From positions 62,001 through 126,000 of the forward strand of contig JBGAIM010000015.1 in NCBI GenBank assembly GCA_044225555.1: DNA of 64,000 nucleotides, written 5' to 3'. Origin of the DNA: JADLHS01 sp044225555 (GTDB taxonomy: Bacteria; Verrucomicrobiota; Verrucomicrobiia; Limisphaerales; JADLHS01). Shown piece after piece: positions 24,648 through 32,463 of the stretch (its first letter is position 1; each line of letters starts with the position of its first letter). The notes beneath the pieces are model-generated. The model did no database searches and was not told the origin of the DNA. It worked only from the letters and a program-made list of their open reading frames with translations. The position numbers and the translations under genes are program-made.

Positions 24648-25301
24648 ATGCCTGAGCAAAGTCCATCGCCAACCCCCGAGCGTGCGAGAAGCAGAATCTC
24701 GAACCGGTTGATTTACGATTCGCCGATCCGCCTGCTCGGCCTCATTGCCGCGACCCTGTTTGTCACTCACACCCTTGCGATGGTGATGTTCGCCTTGCTG
24801 CCGCAGTTTCCCATGTGGACTGAATCACTCATTGAATCCATTTTCCTCCTGATTCTGCTTTTCCCCGTGCTTTACTTCCTTTCACTTCGGCCACTGTTGA
24901 TGCATATCGCCGAACGCGAGCGGGCCGAGGAAGTCATGCGAGAATCCGAGCATAAGTATCGCCAACTTTTTGAGAATCTGAGCGACGCCGCTTTCTTGAT
25001 TGACGCCGAGACCGGGCGCATCCTGGACGCCAACAAGCAGGCCGAGTTGCTGCTCGGTTACAGCCGGGGACAGATCATGGGCATGAACCAGAGCAAATTA
25101 TATCCTCCTGAAAAAAATGAGGAATCACGGTTGCGTTTAACTTCTCTGGCGCAGCAAGAAAAACCAATCGTTTATGAAGCCGGGATTGTTGATCACGCCG
25201 GAAAAATGCTCCCGGTTCACATCAGCGGAACGCCGCTGACGCTCTTTCAGAGAAGATTGGTGCTTGAACTTTTTCGCAGCATGAGCACCTGTTCAGTCTG
25301 A
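24648..25301 (+). CDS. Membrane PAS-domain protein lacking an output domain
   Basis: 217 residues. Two membrane spans at about 24-48 and 58-80 are followed by RPLLMHIAERERAEEVMRESEHKYRQLFENLSDAAFLIDAETGRILDANKQAELLLGYSRGQIMGMN, the start of a PAS domain running to about residue 205. The chain ends LVLELFRSMSTCSV where PAS sensors normally continue with 'RDITER' and a kinase. It is probably the N-terminal remnant of a sensor kinase; alternatively it passes its signal to a partner. Confidence 0.6.
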   Translation: MPEQSPSPTPERARSRISNRLIYDSPIRLLGLIAATLFVTHTLAMVMFALLPQFPMWTESLIESIFLLILLFPVLYFLSLRPLLMHIAERERAEEVMRESEHKYRQLFENLSDAAFLIDAETGRILDANKQAELLLGYSRGQIMGMNQSKLYPPEKNEESRLRLTSLAQQEKPIVYEAGIVDHAGKMLPVHISGTPLTLFQRRLVLELFRSMSTCSV

Positions 25302-25349
25302 AGTGAAGATACGGAACTTTCCGCAGAACGCCCGCCGTTATTCTCGCGT

Positions 25350-25682
25350 TCAACTCACGGCAATCAGCGAGACCCGTTCGTTCTTTTCATTCCGCGCAAT
25401 CCCGTGAGCGTTGGGGTCGAGCATCGGCTCGTCATCCACCAGGAACAGGTATTGGTGAAAGCCGTGATGCAGTTCGACCCGTGCCGTCCACGTTCCATCG
25501 GGCTGGCGCTGCATCGGGTTCTCCCAAGGCCGCCAGCAATTGAAATCGCCCACGAGGGACACCGCCTTGGCTTGCGGCGCGACGCAATAGAAGCTCACCG
25601 GCTTGACGTTGTTCTTCGCCGAATAGCGATTCGCGCCAACCCGGAAAGGGTATTCGGCGATCATGGTTTCCAACTCATTCAT
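25350..25682 (-). CDS. CBM48/AMPK-type domain protein 4
   Basis: 110 residues. N-terminal arm NRYSAKNNVKPVSFYC, then the domain AKAVSLVGDFNCWRPWENPMQRQPDGTWTARVELHHGFHQYLFLVDDEPMLDPNAHG…SLIAVS. The LHHGFHQYLFLVD core and terminal 'VSLIAVS' are shared with 38756-39121, so these two form a subgroup. No catalytic domain and no signal peptide. It is divergent from 25834-26682 with promoter motifs on both strands between them. Confidence 0.8.
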   Translation of the reverse strand: MNELETMIAEYPFRVGANRYSAKNNVKPVSFYCVAPQAKAVSLVGDFNCWRPWENPMQRQPDGTWTARVELHHGFHQYLFLVDDEPMLDPNAHGIARNEKNERVSLIAVS

Positions 25683-25747
25683 TTTTCATCATTCCTGTTC
25701 GATCTTGCCGTCGGCGAACCCCGCCACCGACGTGCAACTCTTCCAAT

Positions 25748-25777
25748 TTGTTTACGGCGTGGACTGTCAAATCCCTT
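25748..25777 (-). promoter_or_regulatory. Repeated ECF-type promoter motif, site 7 (minus strand)
   Basis: Read on the minus strand: AAGGGA at 25777-25772, 15 bases, CGTAAA starting at 25756. It faces the CBM48 gene whose start is 74 bases away. It is the only minus-strand copy found and precedes the only minus-strand member of the CBM48 family, which supports a real promoter. Confidence 0.65.
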
Positions 25778-25799
25778 GTGCTGAAGACAAGCGGAAAGC

Positions 25800-25829
25800 G
25801 AGGGAACTACAGCGGCGCGACGTATGAAA
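25800..25829 (+). promoter_or_regulatory. Repeated ECF-type promoter motif, site 8
   Basis: GAGGGA at 25800-25805, 15 bases, CGTATG from 25821. It is back-to-back with the minus-strand copy 22 bases away. The next gene's ATG is 13 bases past the start of the CGTA block, which again predicts a leaderless or near-leaderless mRNA. Confidence 0.6.
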
Positions 25830-25833
25830 AAAC

Positions 25834-26682
25834 ATGAGAATGAATCCGGCCCAACTGAGCGCATCGCGAGCGGCAACGCTGTTCGTGGCAGTGTGCGCTG
25901 CCGGTCTTTTCGCAGTGCCGCTGTTTGCCCAACACGGTGGCGGCGGCGGCATGGGGGGAATGAGTGGTGGACACGGCGGTGGGATGGGTGGGATGGGCGG
26001 CGCCGGGCATTTTGGCGGCGGTTATTCCGGCGGAGCGCACGTCGGCGGAGGATACGTGGGCGGCAGCCACGTTGGAGGCGGAGGATATTTGATTGGAAGC
26101 AGCCATGTCGGAGGCGCTTATTCCAGCGCGGGCCACGTTGGGGGCGCAAGCTCAGTTTGGGGAACAGCGCATGCCGGCGGTTCATATTCCTACGGCGGCG
26201 GGCACGTCGGTTACGCGCCGGCGTATCACGCGGGTTCGGGTTACAGCGGAGTTCACTCCTACTACAGTCCGCATGGATATTACGGCTCGACAGCCCACGG
26301 ACTTTATTATGGCGGCTACGGATATTCGATTTATTCCGGGCACGGCTATGGCTACTACGGCGGGCACGGTTACGGATATTGGGGCGGTTACGGTCACGGC
26401 TATTACGGCTATCCATATTACGGCTACGTTTCGTTCGGCGGCTTCTGGCCCGGCTACTATTACCCTTGGTACGGCTACCCCGTTTACTCGTCAGCGGCCT
26501 ACTACGACACGCCGGCTTACGGTTACGTGACGGCGACCGGGACGAATCTTTTCACATCACGCCCGTTGGAAAACTCCGCGCCCCCGCTTCGCAACGGCCG
26601 CTTCATCCCGCGCACGGAACTGTCAACGCAGGAAGCGCCGTGGGCGTTGCCCGAGGAAACGAAAGAAACCAATCAGCCATGA
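25834..26682 (+). CDS. Secreted Gly/Tyr/His-rich repeat protein
   Basis: 282 residues. A signal peptide (about 1-33, ending PLFAQ) is followed by a low-complexity chain of GGxHVGG and later YYG/GYGYYGG/HGYG repeats (about 40-215), and a short ordinary tail (about 220-282). Such repeats form surface or matrix structures and can bind metal through His and Tyr. No enzyme motif is present. The stop overlaps the VWA gene start by 4 bases, making a two-gene operon behind promoter motif site 8. Function unknown. Confidence 0.7.
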   Translation: MRMNPAQLSASRAATLFVAVCAAGLFAVPLFAQHGGGGGMGGMSGGHGGGMGGMGGAGHFGGGYSGGAHVGGGYVGGSHVGGGGYLIGSSHVGGAYSSAGHVGGASSVWGTAHAGGSYSYGGGHVGYAPAYHAGSGYSGVHSYYSPHGYYGSTAHGLYYGGYGYSIYSGHGYGYYGGHGYGYWGGYGHGYYGYPYYGYVSFGGFWPGYYYPWYGYPVYSSAAYYDTPAYGYVTATGTNLFTSRPLENSAPPLRNGRFIPRTELSTQEAPWALPEETKETNQP

Positions 26683-28109
26683 ACTTCACCCGTCATTCTT
26701 CCTCGTTGTTTGCAATTGTGCTTGTGGTCGCAGCGAGCACTGGCGCTTCGACCCTGCGTGGGCGCGCGGCAGAACCAGTCCTCGCCACAAACGCAATCGT
26801 TGCTTCGCCGGGGCAGGAGCAAGCCGTGACTTTCCGGGTGACGCTAAGTCACACCGCTTACACGCAGTCCGCGCCGACGCAACTCCTCTTCAAAGTGGAG
26901 TTCTCTTCCGCCGAAAAGCGTCTGCCAAACCGTCCGCCACTCAACCTGGCACTCGTTCTTGATCGTTCATCGTCAATGGGCGCGGACATGAAGTTTTCCC
27001 ACGCCATTGCAGCCGCGCGAGCGGTCATTGAGAACCTGACGGATCGCGACACGATTTCGCTGATCGCCTTCAACGAACGGACTCTGGTGCTCTCGCCGGC
27101 GGGCCGTGTGGTGAACAAGCCGTTTCTCTTTCAGCGACTGACCGAGGTCGCGCCGGAGGGAATCACCGATCTCAGCGCCGGGTTGTTGGAAGGGATCGCA
27201 CAGGTCAACAGCCAGAGCACAGAAGGCCAGGTCAAACACGTTTTGCTGCTGACGGACGGCAAGGCGAACAGTGGCGTCATGGACTCGCCGGCCTTGCGCA
27301 AAATTGCCGAAGCCGCGCATGCCAAAGGCGTCGGTGTTTCCACGCTCGCGTGCGGCACGGATTTCGACGAACGCCTGCTCACCGAGATGGCCACGGCGGG
27401 CGGCGGACGGTACACATACGTGAAATCGTCCGAGCAACTGCCCGCAGCCTTCAAAGAGGAATTGCGCGGCTTGCTGGAAGTGGTCGCGCAGAACGTGCGG
27501 TTGGAAGTTTCCGTCAAGCAAGGCGGCGTGATCAGCAAAGTGTACGGCCGGCCCTCGCCGCAAGGGTTGTCATCGCAGCAATTTGAAATCGGCAATCTGC
27601 GCGCGGGCGAGCATGGCTTTGTAATGGTAGCGATCAAGCCCGGCGACTTCAAACCTGGAGCGGCGCTTGAGGTCATCGCCAAGCTGATTTATGACGCGCC
27701 CGACACCAGCGAGCGCATCGTGCGCACGGCCAACACCCGCGCTGTGTTCGCGGCAGCAGGAAGCGAAGTCGCGGTGGAGGAAAACGAGGAAGTGGTCTTG
27801 TGCGGCGCGGTGATGGACGCGATGGATCTGGCGATGACCGCGCTGCAAGGTTTCGACTTGGAACGCTTCACGAAGGCGCGAGCGAGCTTCGACCAATGGC
27901 ACGCGCGCGTGCGGGAGCACGCGCTGGCCCACCGCAATCAGGATTTGTTGAACGAAGCCTTCCTGCTCAAACACTTCATGGAAGAACTGCAAGCCATTCG
28001 CGGACCGGGTGCGCCGCCGCTTCTCGGTGACCCGCAGAGCCAACTGGAAAAGCAAAGCGATTACCAGAGCTACCAGTTATTGCACCATCCGCTGACGCAA
28101 AACAAGTGA
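26679..28109 (+). CDS. Secreted von Willebrand factor A domain protein
   Basis: 476 residues. Signal peptide (about 1-30), a beta-rich region (about 35-85) and a VWA domain at about 88-260. The metal-site motif DRSSSMG (DxSxS) near 90-96 is intact, with LIAFNERTLVL, GITDLSAGL and LLLTDGKANSG following. The C-terminal third is beta-rich then helical (AFLLKHFMEELQAIRG). VWA domains mediate protein-protein contacts with a bound Mg ion. Translation is coupled to the Gly/Tyr-rich protein upstream, so the two may work together at the cell surface. Close relatives are annotated only as VWA domain proteins. Confidence 0.8.
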   Translation: MNFTRHSSSLFAIVLVVAASTGASTLRGRAAEPVLATNAIVASPGQEQAVTFRVTLSHTAYTQSAPTQLLFKVEFSSAEKRLPNRPPLNLALVLDRSSSMGADMKFSHAIAAARAVIENLTDRDTISLIAFNERTLVLSPAGRVVNKPFLFQRLTEVAPEGITDLSAGLLEGIAQVNSQSTEGQVKHVLLLTDGKANSGVMDSPALRKIAEAAHAKGVGVSTLACGTDFDERLLTEMATAGGGRYTYVKSSEQLPAAFKEELRGLLEVVAQNVRLEVSVKQGGVISKVYGRPSPQGLSSQQFEIGNLRAGEHGFVMVAIKPGDFKPGAALEVIAKLIYDAPDTSERIVRTANTRAVFAAAGSEVAVEENEEVVLCGAVMDAMDLAMTALQGFDLERFTKARASFDQWHARVREHALAHRNQDLLNEAFLLKHFMEELQAIRGPGAPPLLGDPQSQLEKQSDYQSYQLLHHPLTQNK

Positions 28110-28127
28110 GCGGGGAAACGAAAAGCA

Positions 28128-28976
28128 ATGAACACTGAAGCAGCGAATCCTCCAGTTCACAGAACCGCATTCACCCTCATCGAACTGCTCGTGGTCATCG
28201 CGATCATCGCCATTCTGGCGGCGATGCTGCTGCCAGCCTTGGCGAAAGCAAAGCAGAAGACGCAGGGCATTTACTGCCTGAACAACACCCGGCAGCTTGC
28301 GATTGCGTGGCAGATGTATGCGGGCGACTACGCGGACCGGCTTGTTTACAACCGGGATGGCGGAAACGTTGGAAAAAGCGCGACCGACAGAGCCTGGGTG
28401 GGCGGGTGGTTGGATTTCAACGGCGGCAATCCGGACAACGTGAATATGGATTTGTTAATCAACAACAATCGATGGCCGTACGCGGCCTATTTGGGGCCGT
28501 ATGTCAAAAGTCCTGCCGTCTTCAAAGATCCCGCGGACAAGGCCTCGGTTCAGTTTGGCACCCAGAGATTGCCGCGCGTGCGAAGCATCTCAATGAACAA
28601 CTTCGTCGGCGCGGATTCGCGCGTCTGGACCACCGATCCCCGGTATGTCGTTTACACGAAACTCCCCAACATCAAATCGCCGGTCCTGAATTTTGTTTTC
28701 CTGGATGAGCGGGAAGACAGCATCAATGATGGCTGGTTTGCGTCCGATCCGGCGAGGCCGGACCAGATCATTGATTATCCGGCCAGCTACCACGGGCGGG
28801 CCGGTGGCTTCTCCTTCGCCGACGGTCACTCGGAGATCAAACGGTGGCGTGACGCCCGGATCATGCCGGTGTTGCGATCAGGTCAATTACTGGCATTGAA
28901 CGTAAATCTGGGCCCGAACAACGCCGATGTCCGATGGCTGGCCCAGCGCGCCGCGGGAGTGGCGCAGTATCCATGA
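28128..28976 (+). CDS. Prepilin-type secreted protein with H-x9-DG ending
   Basis: 282 residues. A type IV pilin-like N-terminus, AFTLIELLVVIAIIAILAAM, with the cleavage site before F and Glu at +5, is followed by CLNNTRQLAIAWQMYAGDYADRL. Near the C-terminus is the H-x9-DG motif (YHGRAGGFSFADGHSEIKRW, about 223-242). This combination is expanded in Verrucomicrobiota and Planctomycetota, and is one reason for the taxonomic call. The proteins are exported by type II secretion/pilus-like machinery; individual functions are unknown. It is 18 bases after the VWA gene and may be in the same operon. Confidence 0.85.
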   Translation: MNTEAANPPVHRTAFTLIELLVVIAIIAILAAMLLPALAKAKQKTQGIYCLNNTRQLAIAWQMYAGDYADRLVYNRDGGNVGKSATDRAWVGGWLDFNGGNPDNVNMDLLINNNRWPYAAYLGPYVKSPAVFKDPADKASVQFGTQRLPRVRSISMNNFVGADSRVWTTDPRYVVYTKLPNIKSPVLNFVFLDEREDSINDGWFASDPARPDQIIDYPASYHGRAGGFSFADGHSEIKRWRDARIMPVLRSGQLLALNVNLGPNNADVRWLAQRAAGVAQYP

Positions 28977-29239
28977 CGATGTGCGGAAGGATTTCAAATC
29001 CGCGAGACAGCAGGTTGGAAACCTGCGCTACGAGCCCCGCCGCCGCCTTTGGAGATACTGATAGCCTGCGACTCTGCGCCGCGAATTCTGTCGTTCGTCC
29101 CGGCCAAGACTGAGCATTCCATGAAAACCGTTTCGGCCCGGTCGTCCGGCACCCGGCGTTCACTCACGCACCCCTCTCTGGAATTCCGCAGCTCACAAAC
29201 CGGCGCGACAGGAGAGCGGTCTGTTGGCGATGCAAAGTC

Positions 29240-29269
29240 GAGGGAAGCCATCGCCACTGGCGTAATAAA
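29240..29269 (+). promoter_or_regulatory. Repeated ECF-type promoter motif, site 9
   Basis: GAGGGA at 29240-29245, 15 bases, CGTAAT from 29261; close to consensus. First possible ATG is 23 bases past the start of the CGTA block. The preceding 260 bases (28977-29239) contain no recognisable gene. Confidence 0.65.
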
Positions 29270-29283
29270 AGACAGAAGACGTT

Positions 29284-29694
29284 ATGAAGAGAATCGGCAT
29301 CAACATCCAGGAGTGGCTCAGGGTCGCCTTCAAGGTTCCAGTGGTAAGGATGCCATTAAACCTTCGAGCAGAAAGGAAACGTATGCGCAGACCACACAGA
29401 CCAAGAAATCACTCGCTTCATTCAAGTTGCGTCTGCCTGGAATTCGTCCACCGGCGGGCGCGGCGAGTGTGCGTGGCCGGGTCGTTCAATGACTGGCGCC
29501 CCGCCGCGACTCCCATGATTCCCATGGGCGGCGGCTGGTGGGTCAAGGGACTGGTGCTGCCGCCCGGACGCCACGAGTACCGCCTCGTCGTGGACGACCA
29601 ATGGATGCCGGACCCGAATGCGGCGGAGACGACCCACGCGCCGGACGGCCGAATGAATTCAGTGCTGGTCGTGCCGGCCAAAGCAAACACGTAA
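29284..29694 (+). CDS. CBM48/AMPK-type domain protein 5
   Basis: 136 residues from ATG 29284, or 103 from ATG 29383, which has a better AAAGGA ribosome site. The domain (last 80 residues) reads RRVCVAGSFNDWRPAATPMIP…GGWWVKGLVLPPGRHEYRLVVDDQWMPDPNAAET, very close to 20028-20327. The 33-residue stretch before ATG 29383 (MKRIGINIQEWLRVAFKVPV…) resembles a frame in the leader of 20028-20327, so it may be a conserved leader rather than part of the protein. Cytoplasmic, no enzyme attached. Confidence 0.75.
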   Translation: MKRIGINIQEWLRVAFKVPVVRMPLNLRAERKRMRRPHRPRNHSLHSSCVCLEFVHRRARRVCVAGSFNDWRPAATPMIPMGGGWWVKGLVLPPGRHEYRLVVDDQWMPDPNAAETTHAPDGRMNSVLVVPAKANT

Positions 29695-29707
29695 CGGAGG
29701 TCCCGTA

Positions 29708-29974
29708 ATGAACACTGAAGACGTAATGAACACTGAAGAGGCCATCAACTATCAAGCCGAACGCGACACAGCGGAATGGGAAACGTGTGTGGTTTGCGGA
29801 GAAAGCGTCGAGCCTGGCCGTGGTGCCATGCGCATTAACCATCGCGGCAACACCATCAACCTGTGCGGCCCGCAGTGCCTGCGGACCTTTGCTGAAGAAC
29901 CCGCCCCGTACCTGGCCCGGCTGGCGAAGATCATGCGCGACCGTGCAACGAAAAGCGAAATGGCATGTTCATGA
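29708..29974 (+). CDS. Small TRASH-like Cys protein
   Basis: 88 residues: WETCVVCGESVEPGRGAMRINHRGNTINLCGPQCLRTFAEEPAPYLARLAKIM. The CxxC…LC..xC…F pattern fits the TRASH/YHS class of metal-binding zinc-finger-like domains. No signal peptide. An 18-base tandem duplication (29705-29739) repeats the start ATGAACACTGAAG, so either ATG 29708 or 29726 could be used. Paralogues: 49311-49538 (very close) and 32203-32463 (more distant). Possibly a cytoplasmic metal sensor or metallochaperone. Confidence 0.7.
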   Translation: MNTEDVMNTEEAINYQAERDTAEWETCVVCGESVEPGRGAMRINHRGNTINLCGPQCLRTFAEEPAPYLARLAKIMRDRATKSEMACS

Positions 29975-30074
29975 AGAGTTTCATTCTCCTGAGCGCACAG
30001 GTAATCGCCACCTTTCGGGTGGTGCGCGTCAGCATAGTGCGCACAAACAACCAATCGTTGAAAGGAAAACCAAG

Positions 30075-30614
30075 ATGAAGATATTCCACGTTGCGGGCCT
30101 GGTGTTGCCGATGTTTTTGATGGGATGCGCCACGCCCAGTTTTCGTCCCTACCTCGGCCAGCAACAAGACTGGCCTATGTCTCCCGGCGGCATCGTCAAC
30201 ACTCAATACGCATTGCCTGCCCTCACGTGTCTGCCGTCTGAACCTTACGCGGTGCTTGGCGAACTCAAGCTTCGCGGCGGGTTGCACGGCCAGCCCGCCG
30301 AGGAATGTCTGCCTAAGCTGACAAAGACGGCCCGCGAGATGGGCGCAGACGCCGTGTTGGTTGTGGACGGACAGAGATTCTTCGCCGCGGCCGCGCTCCG
30401 ATCCGCGCAGTTCTGGGAAACCAATGCAACTATGCATGCGAAGGAAGTCCCCACACCGGTTTACACACACAGTTACGGCGGGTATCGCTATGGCTATGGT
30501 GGCTATGGCGGATACACAGTGATGTCGTTCGATCCGAATGTCGTGATCCTCGCCATCCGCTGGACGGGCGAGCCGCCGGCAGGATTGCCCAAGCGGGGTG
30601 CAGCAACCAAGTAA
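30075..30614 (+). CDS. Lipoprotein with heavy-metal-binding-like (YbjQ-like) fold and Gly/Tyr tail
   Basis: 179 residues. Lipoprotein signal (LVLPMFLMGC, Cys at about 18), then a domain with EPYAVLGELKLRGGLHG…LTKTAREMGADAVLVVDGQRFF (about 57-103), resembling the 'xA.xxGADAVlxV' pattern of YbjQ-like or similar lipoproteins. Near 135-150 is a GGYRYGYGGYGGY segment like the repeat protein 25834-26682. Function unknown. Start chosen at the ATG opening the lipoprotein signal with AAGGAAAAC upstream. Confidence 0.6.
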   Translation: MKIFHVAGLVLPMFLMGCATPSFRPYLGQQQDWPMSPGGIVNTQYALPALTCLPSEPYAVLGELKLRGGLHGQPAEECLPKLTKTAREMGADAVLVVDGQRFFAAAALRSAQFWETNATMHAKEVPTPVYTHSYGGYRYGYGGYGGYTVMSFDPNVVILAIRWTGEPPAGLPKRGAATK

Positions 30615-30622
30615 TGAACGGA

Positions 30623-30652
30623 AAGGGGTTCGGCTGGTAGCGACGTAGTAAG
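30623..30652 (+). promoter_or_regulatory. Repeated ECF-type promoter motif, site 10
   Basis: AAGGGG at 30623-30628, 15 bases, CGTAGT from 30644. The bases after CGTA differ from the usual AAT/ATT, so this is a weaker copy. The next ATG is 34 bases past the start of the CGTA block. Confidence 0.5.
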
Positions 30653-30677
30653 CAACAGTGCTGAAAATCATTGAGAC

Positions 30678-31211
30678 ATGAAAAAAGTCAAACCCGTTTC
30701 AATTGCCGTTGCGGCCATGTTCGCCCTCTCCGCGAATGCGTTGAGCGCGGCCGATAATGCCGCCACATCAACCAATCGTTCAGGCAGCGTCATGACAAAC
30801 GCAGCCGCTCCGGACCGGATGCGTTGCGCGGATGCAGCCGACGCCGCTCGGGCATCGGCTTCAACCAACTTGTTGGCACTGCTGCGCATGGATTCGTCAG
30901 TGACCGTCTCCTCCAATGCGGAAACCTTCAGCGCGGACGCGTGTTGCAGCGAGACAAGAACCTTTCGGAACGACTTCGCATTGCAGATGGACACCTTGAC
31001 CAAAACGCCGAGCGATGCAAGCGCGCACAGGGCCGTCCGCTTCTTCAGAGATGCTGTAATCAGCGTGGGCCGTTCCGGCGACACCGCCGAGTGGCGCGAT
31101 CACGAGCCTGCGACGTTCGACCGCTATCCAGCCAACGTGAGCTGGGCCGGTGGAGACGCAGCCGCACGAATAGAACCTCGTGGTCTAAAACTTTTTAGCT
31201 GGAGTTGGTAG
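30678..31211 (+). CDS. Secreted protein of unknown function
   Basis: 177 residues. A signal peptide (about 1-25, ending ALSA) is followed by an Ala/Ser/Thr/Asp-rich chain with single cysteines near 50 and a CC near 89-90, and no recognised domain. The mature part is probably helical near 95-130. Codon pattern and the upstream promoter motif support a real gene. It has no paralogue in the window. Confidence 0.5.
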   Translation: MKKVKPVSIAVAAMFALSANALSAADNAATSTNRSGSVMTNAAAPDRMRCADAADAARASASTNLLALLRMDSSVTVSSNAETFSADACCSETRTFRNDFALQMDTLTKTPSDASAHRAVRFFRDAVISVGRSGDTAEWRDHEPATFDRYPANVSWAGGDAAARIEPRGLKLFSWSW

Positions 31212-31260
31212 GGCAGAATACAAACGAAGCACCAAACCAAATCATGAAAAAGGAATTCGT

Positions 31261-32163
31261 ATGAGCACAATCGAGAAACAAACCATCCTGAAAAGCGTAT
31301 CACGACAGCGACTGACAATAACGCTGGGCCTCGCCGCACTGGCAGCCTTGCTGGCGGGCTGCGCAACTTATGTAAAGCCGGGGCAAGAGGGGCTGCGCTA
31401 TCAGAGCTTCCATCGCCCGGCCCTGCAGCAGACACCCAAGGCGGCAGGCGTTTATTGGCACCTGCCCTGGAACAGCGTGAAAATCTACGACGTCACCTGG
31501 CAGAGCAAGAGCGAAGCGGTGGAAATCCTCACGGCTGACGATCTGCACGTCCAAACGACCGTGACGGTGACGTTCCGTCCGAACTCGGCAAAACTCCATG
31601 ATCTGGCGACGCAACTCGGCGAGGGCTATTACGAGAAAGTGATCCGCCCGCCTTTCGCCACGATTTCACGCAGCGAGTTCGCAAAGCATGAGCACAATCA
31701 ACTTGCCAAGGATTCGCTGGCGATAGAGAACGACATCCTCGCCAAACTTCGAGCGGCTATTGAGGGCAAACCGATCGAAATCGGCCGCGTTTCCATAGAT
31801 CACATTCAATACGACCGGGCGGTCACGGCGGCCATTTCCGCCAAGATCGCCACGGAGCAGCAGATCCAACAGAAGGAGATGGAGGTCAAAGTCGCCGCGC
31901 AGGACGCGGAGATCGCGCGGACACGGGCGCAGGGCCAGGCCGATGCGCTGCGGATCAATGCTGAAGGCGAAGCCAAAGCCACAGTCATAAAAGGCGAAGC
32001 TCAAGCCAACGCGCAGGCTTCAATAACCCAGACGCTCACGCCGGATTATCTCCGATACAAAGCCTTCGATAATCCAGGAACGCGCTACTACTTCGTCCCG
32101 GTCGGCAAGGATGGGCTGCCGCTCATTATCAACGCCGCGGAGCGCGAGAACGTTCCACGCTGA
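31261..32163 (+). CDS. SPFH/prohibitin-family lipoprotein
   Basis: 300 residues. A hydrophobic N-terminus (about 20-38) ends in a lipobox LLAGCATYV. The SPFH domain follows (about 40-215: GVYWHLPWNSVKIYDVTWQSKSEAVEILTADDLHVQTTVTVTFRPN…), then a coiled-coil stretch (TEQQIQQKEMEVKVAAQDAEIARTRAQGQADALRI, about 197-240). SPFH proteins form membrane rings around proteases or microdomains. A lipidated form is unusual, since most prohibitins have a plain N-terminal anchor. It appears to head the operon with 32203-33077. Confidence 0.8.
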   Translation: MSTIEKQTILKSVSRQRLTITLGLAALAALLAGCATYVKPGQEGLRYQSFHRPALQQTPKAAGVYWHLPWNSVKIYDVTWQSKSEAVEILTADDLHVQTTVTVTFRPNSAKLHDLATQLGEGYYEKVIRPPFATISRSEFAKHEHNQLAKDSLAIENDILAKLRAAIEGKPIEIGRVSIDHIQYDRAVTAAISAKIATEQQIQQKEMEVKVAAQDAEIARTRAQGQADALRINAEGEAKATVIKGEAQANAQASITQTLTPDYLRYKAFDNPGTRYYFVPVGKDGLPLIINAAERENVPR

Positions 32164-32202
32164 ACCGACGCAACAAAAGCGCAAAGTGAGAAAGAAAACT
32201 GC

Positions 32203-32463
32203 ATGAGTCATTTCGATGTTCACTATCCCGCGGCCGAGCACGCCCAATGCGTGGTCTGCGAAAAAATGATAACTGACGACGCCTGGTTCGCGCGCGTGAA
32301 GCACGGCGAGTGGACGGTGATGCTTTGCAGCGAGCGGTGCGCGAAAGCGTTCTACGGGCAACGGTTGCCCGGCCTCAGACGGCTCGCCTTGCTGGCGGCG
32401 CATCCGTCGCTCAAATGGCCGCGAGCAAACGTTGCCCTCGAAGAACTTGCAGCCACATCATGA
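32203..32463 (+). CDS. Small TRASH-like Cys protein, divergent copy
   Basis: 86 residues: AQCVVCEKMITDDAWFARVKHGEWTVMLCSERCAKAFYGQRLPGLRRLALL. It keeps CVVC and LCxxxC…F of the TRASH-like fold shared with 29708-29974 and 49311-49538, but is more divergent. No signal peptide. Its stop overlaps the next start by 4 bases (ATGA), so it is co-translated with a membrane protein, suggesting it could sense metal for it. Confidence 0.65.
   Translation: MSHFDVHYPAAEHAQCVVCEKMITDDAWFARVKHGEWTVMLCSERCAKAFYGQRLPGLRRLALLAAHPSLKWPRANVALEELAATS

Noticed and set aside
24630..24655. GAGGGA before the PAS gene at 24648
   Set aside because: Block one fits but no CGTA follows at 15 bases (the position holds CCTG), so it is not counted as a site.
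25824..26678. Upstream extension of the VWA frame across the Gly/Tyr-rich gene
   Set aside because: The extension is an Arg-rich shadow of the repeat gene; the VWA signal peptide begins at 26679 with a typical overlapping start.
28977..29239. Possible gene around 29049-29490 with an AT-poor long frame
   Set aside because: It overlaps the better supported CBM48 gene in another frame and has no family resemblance.
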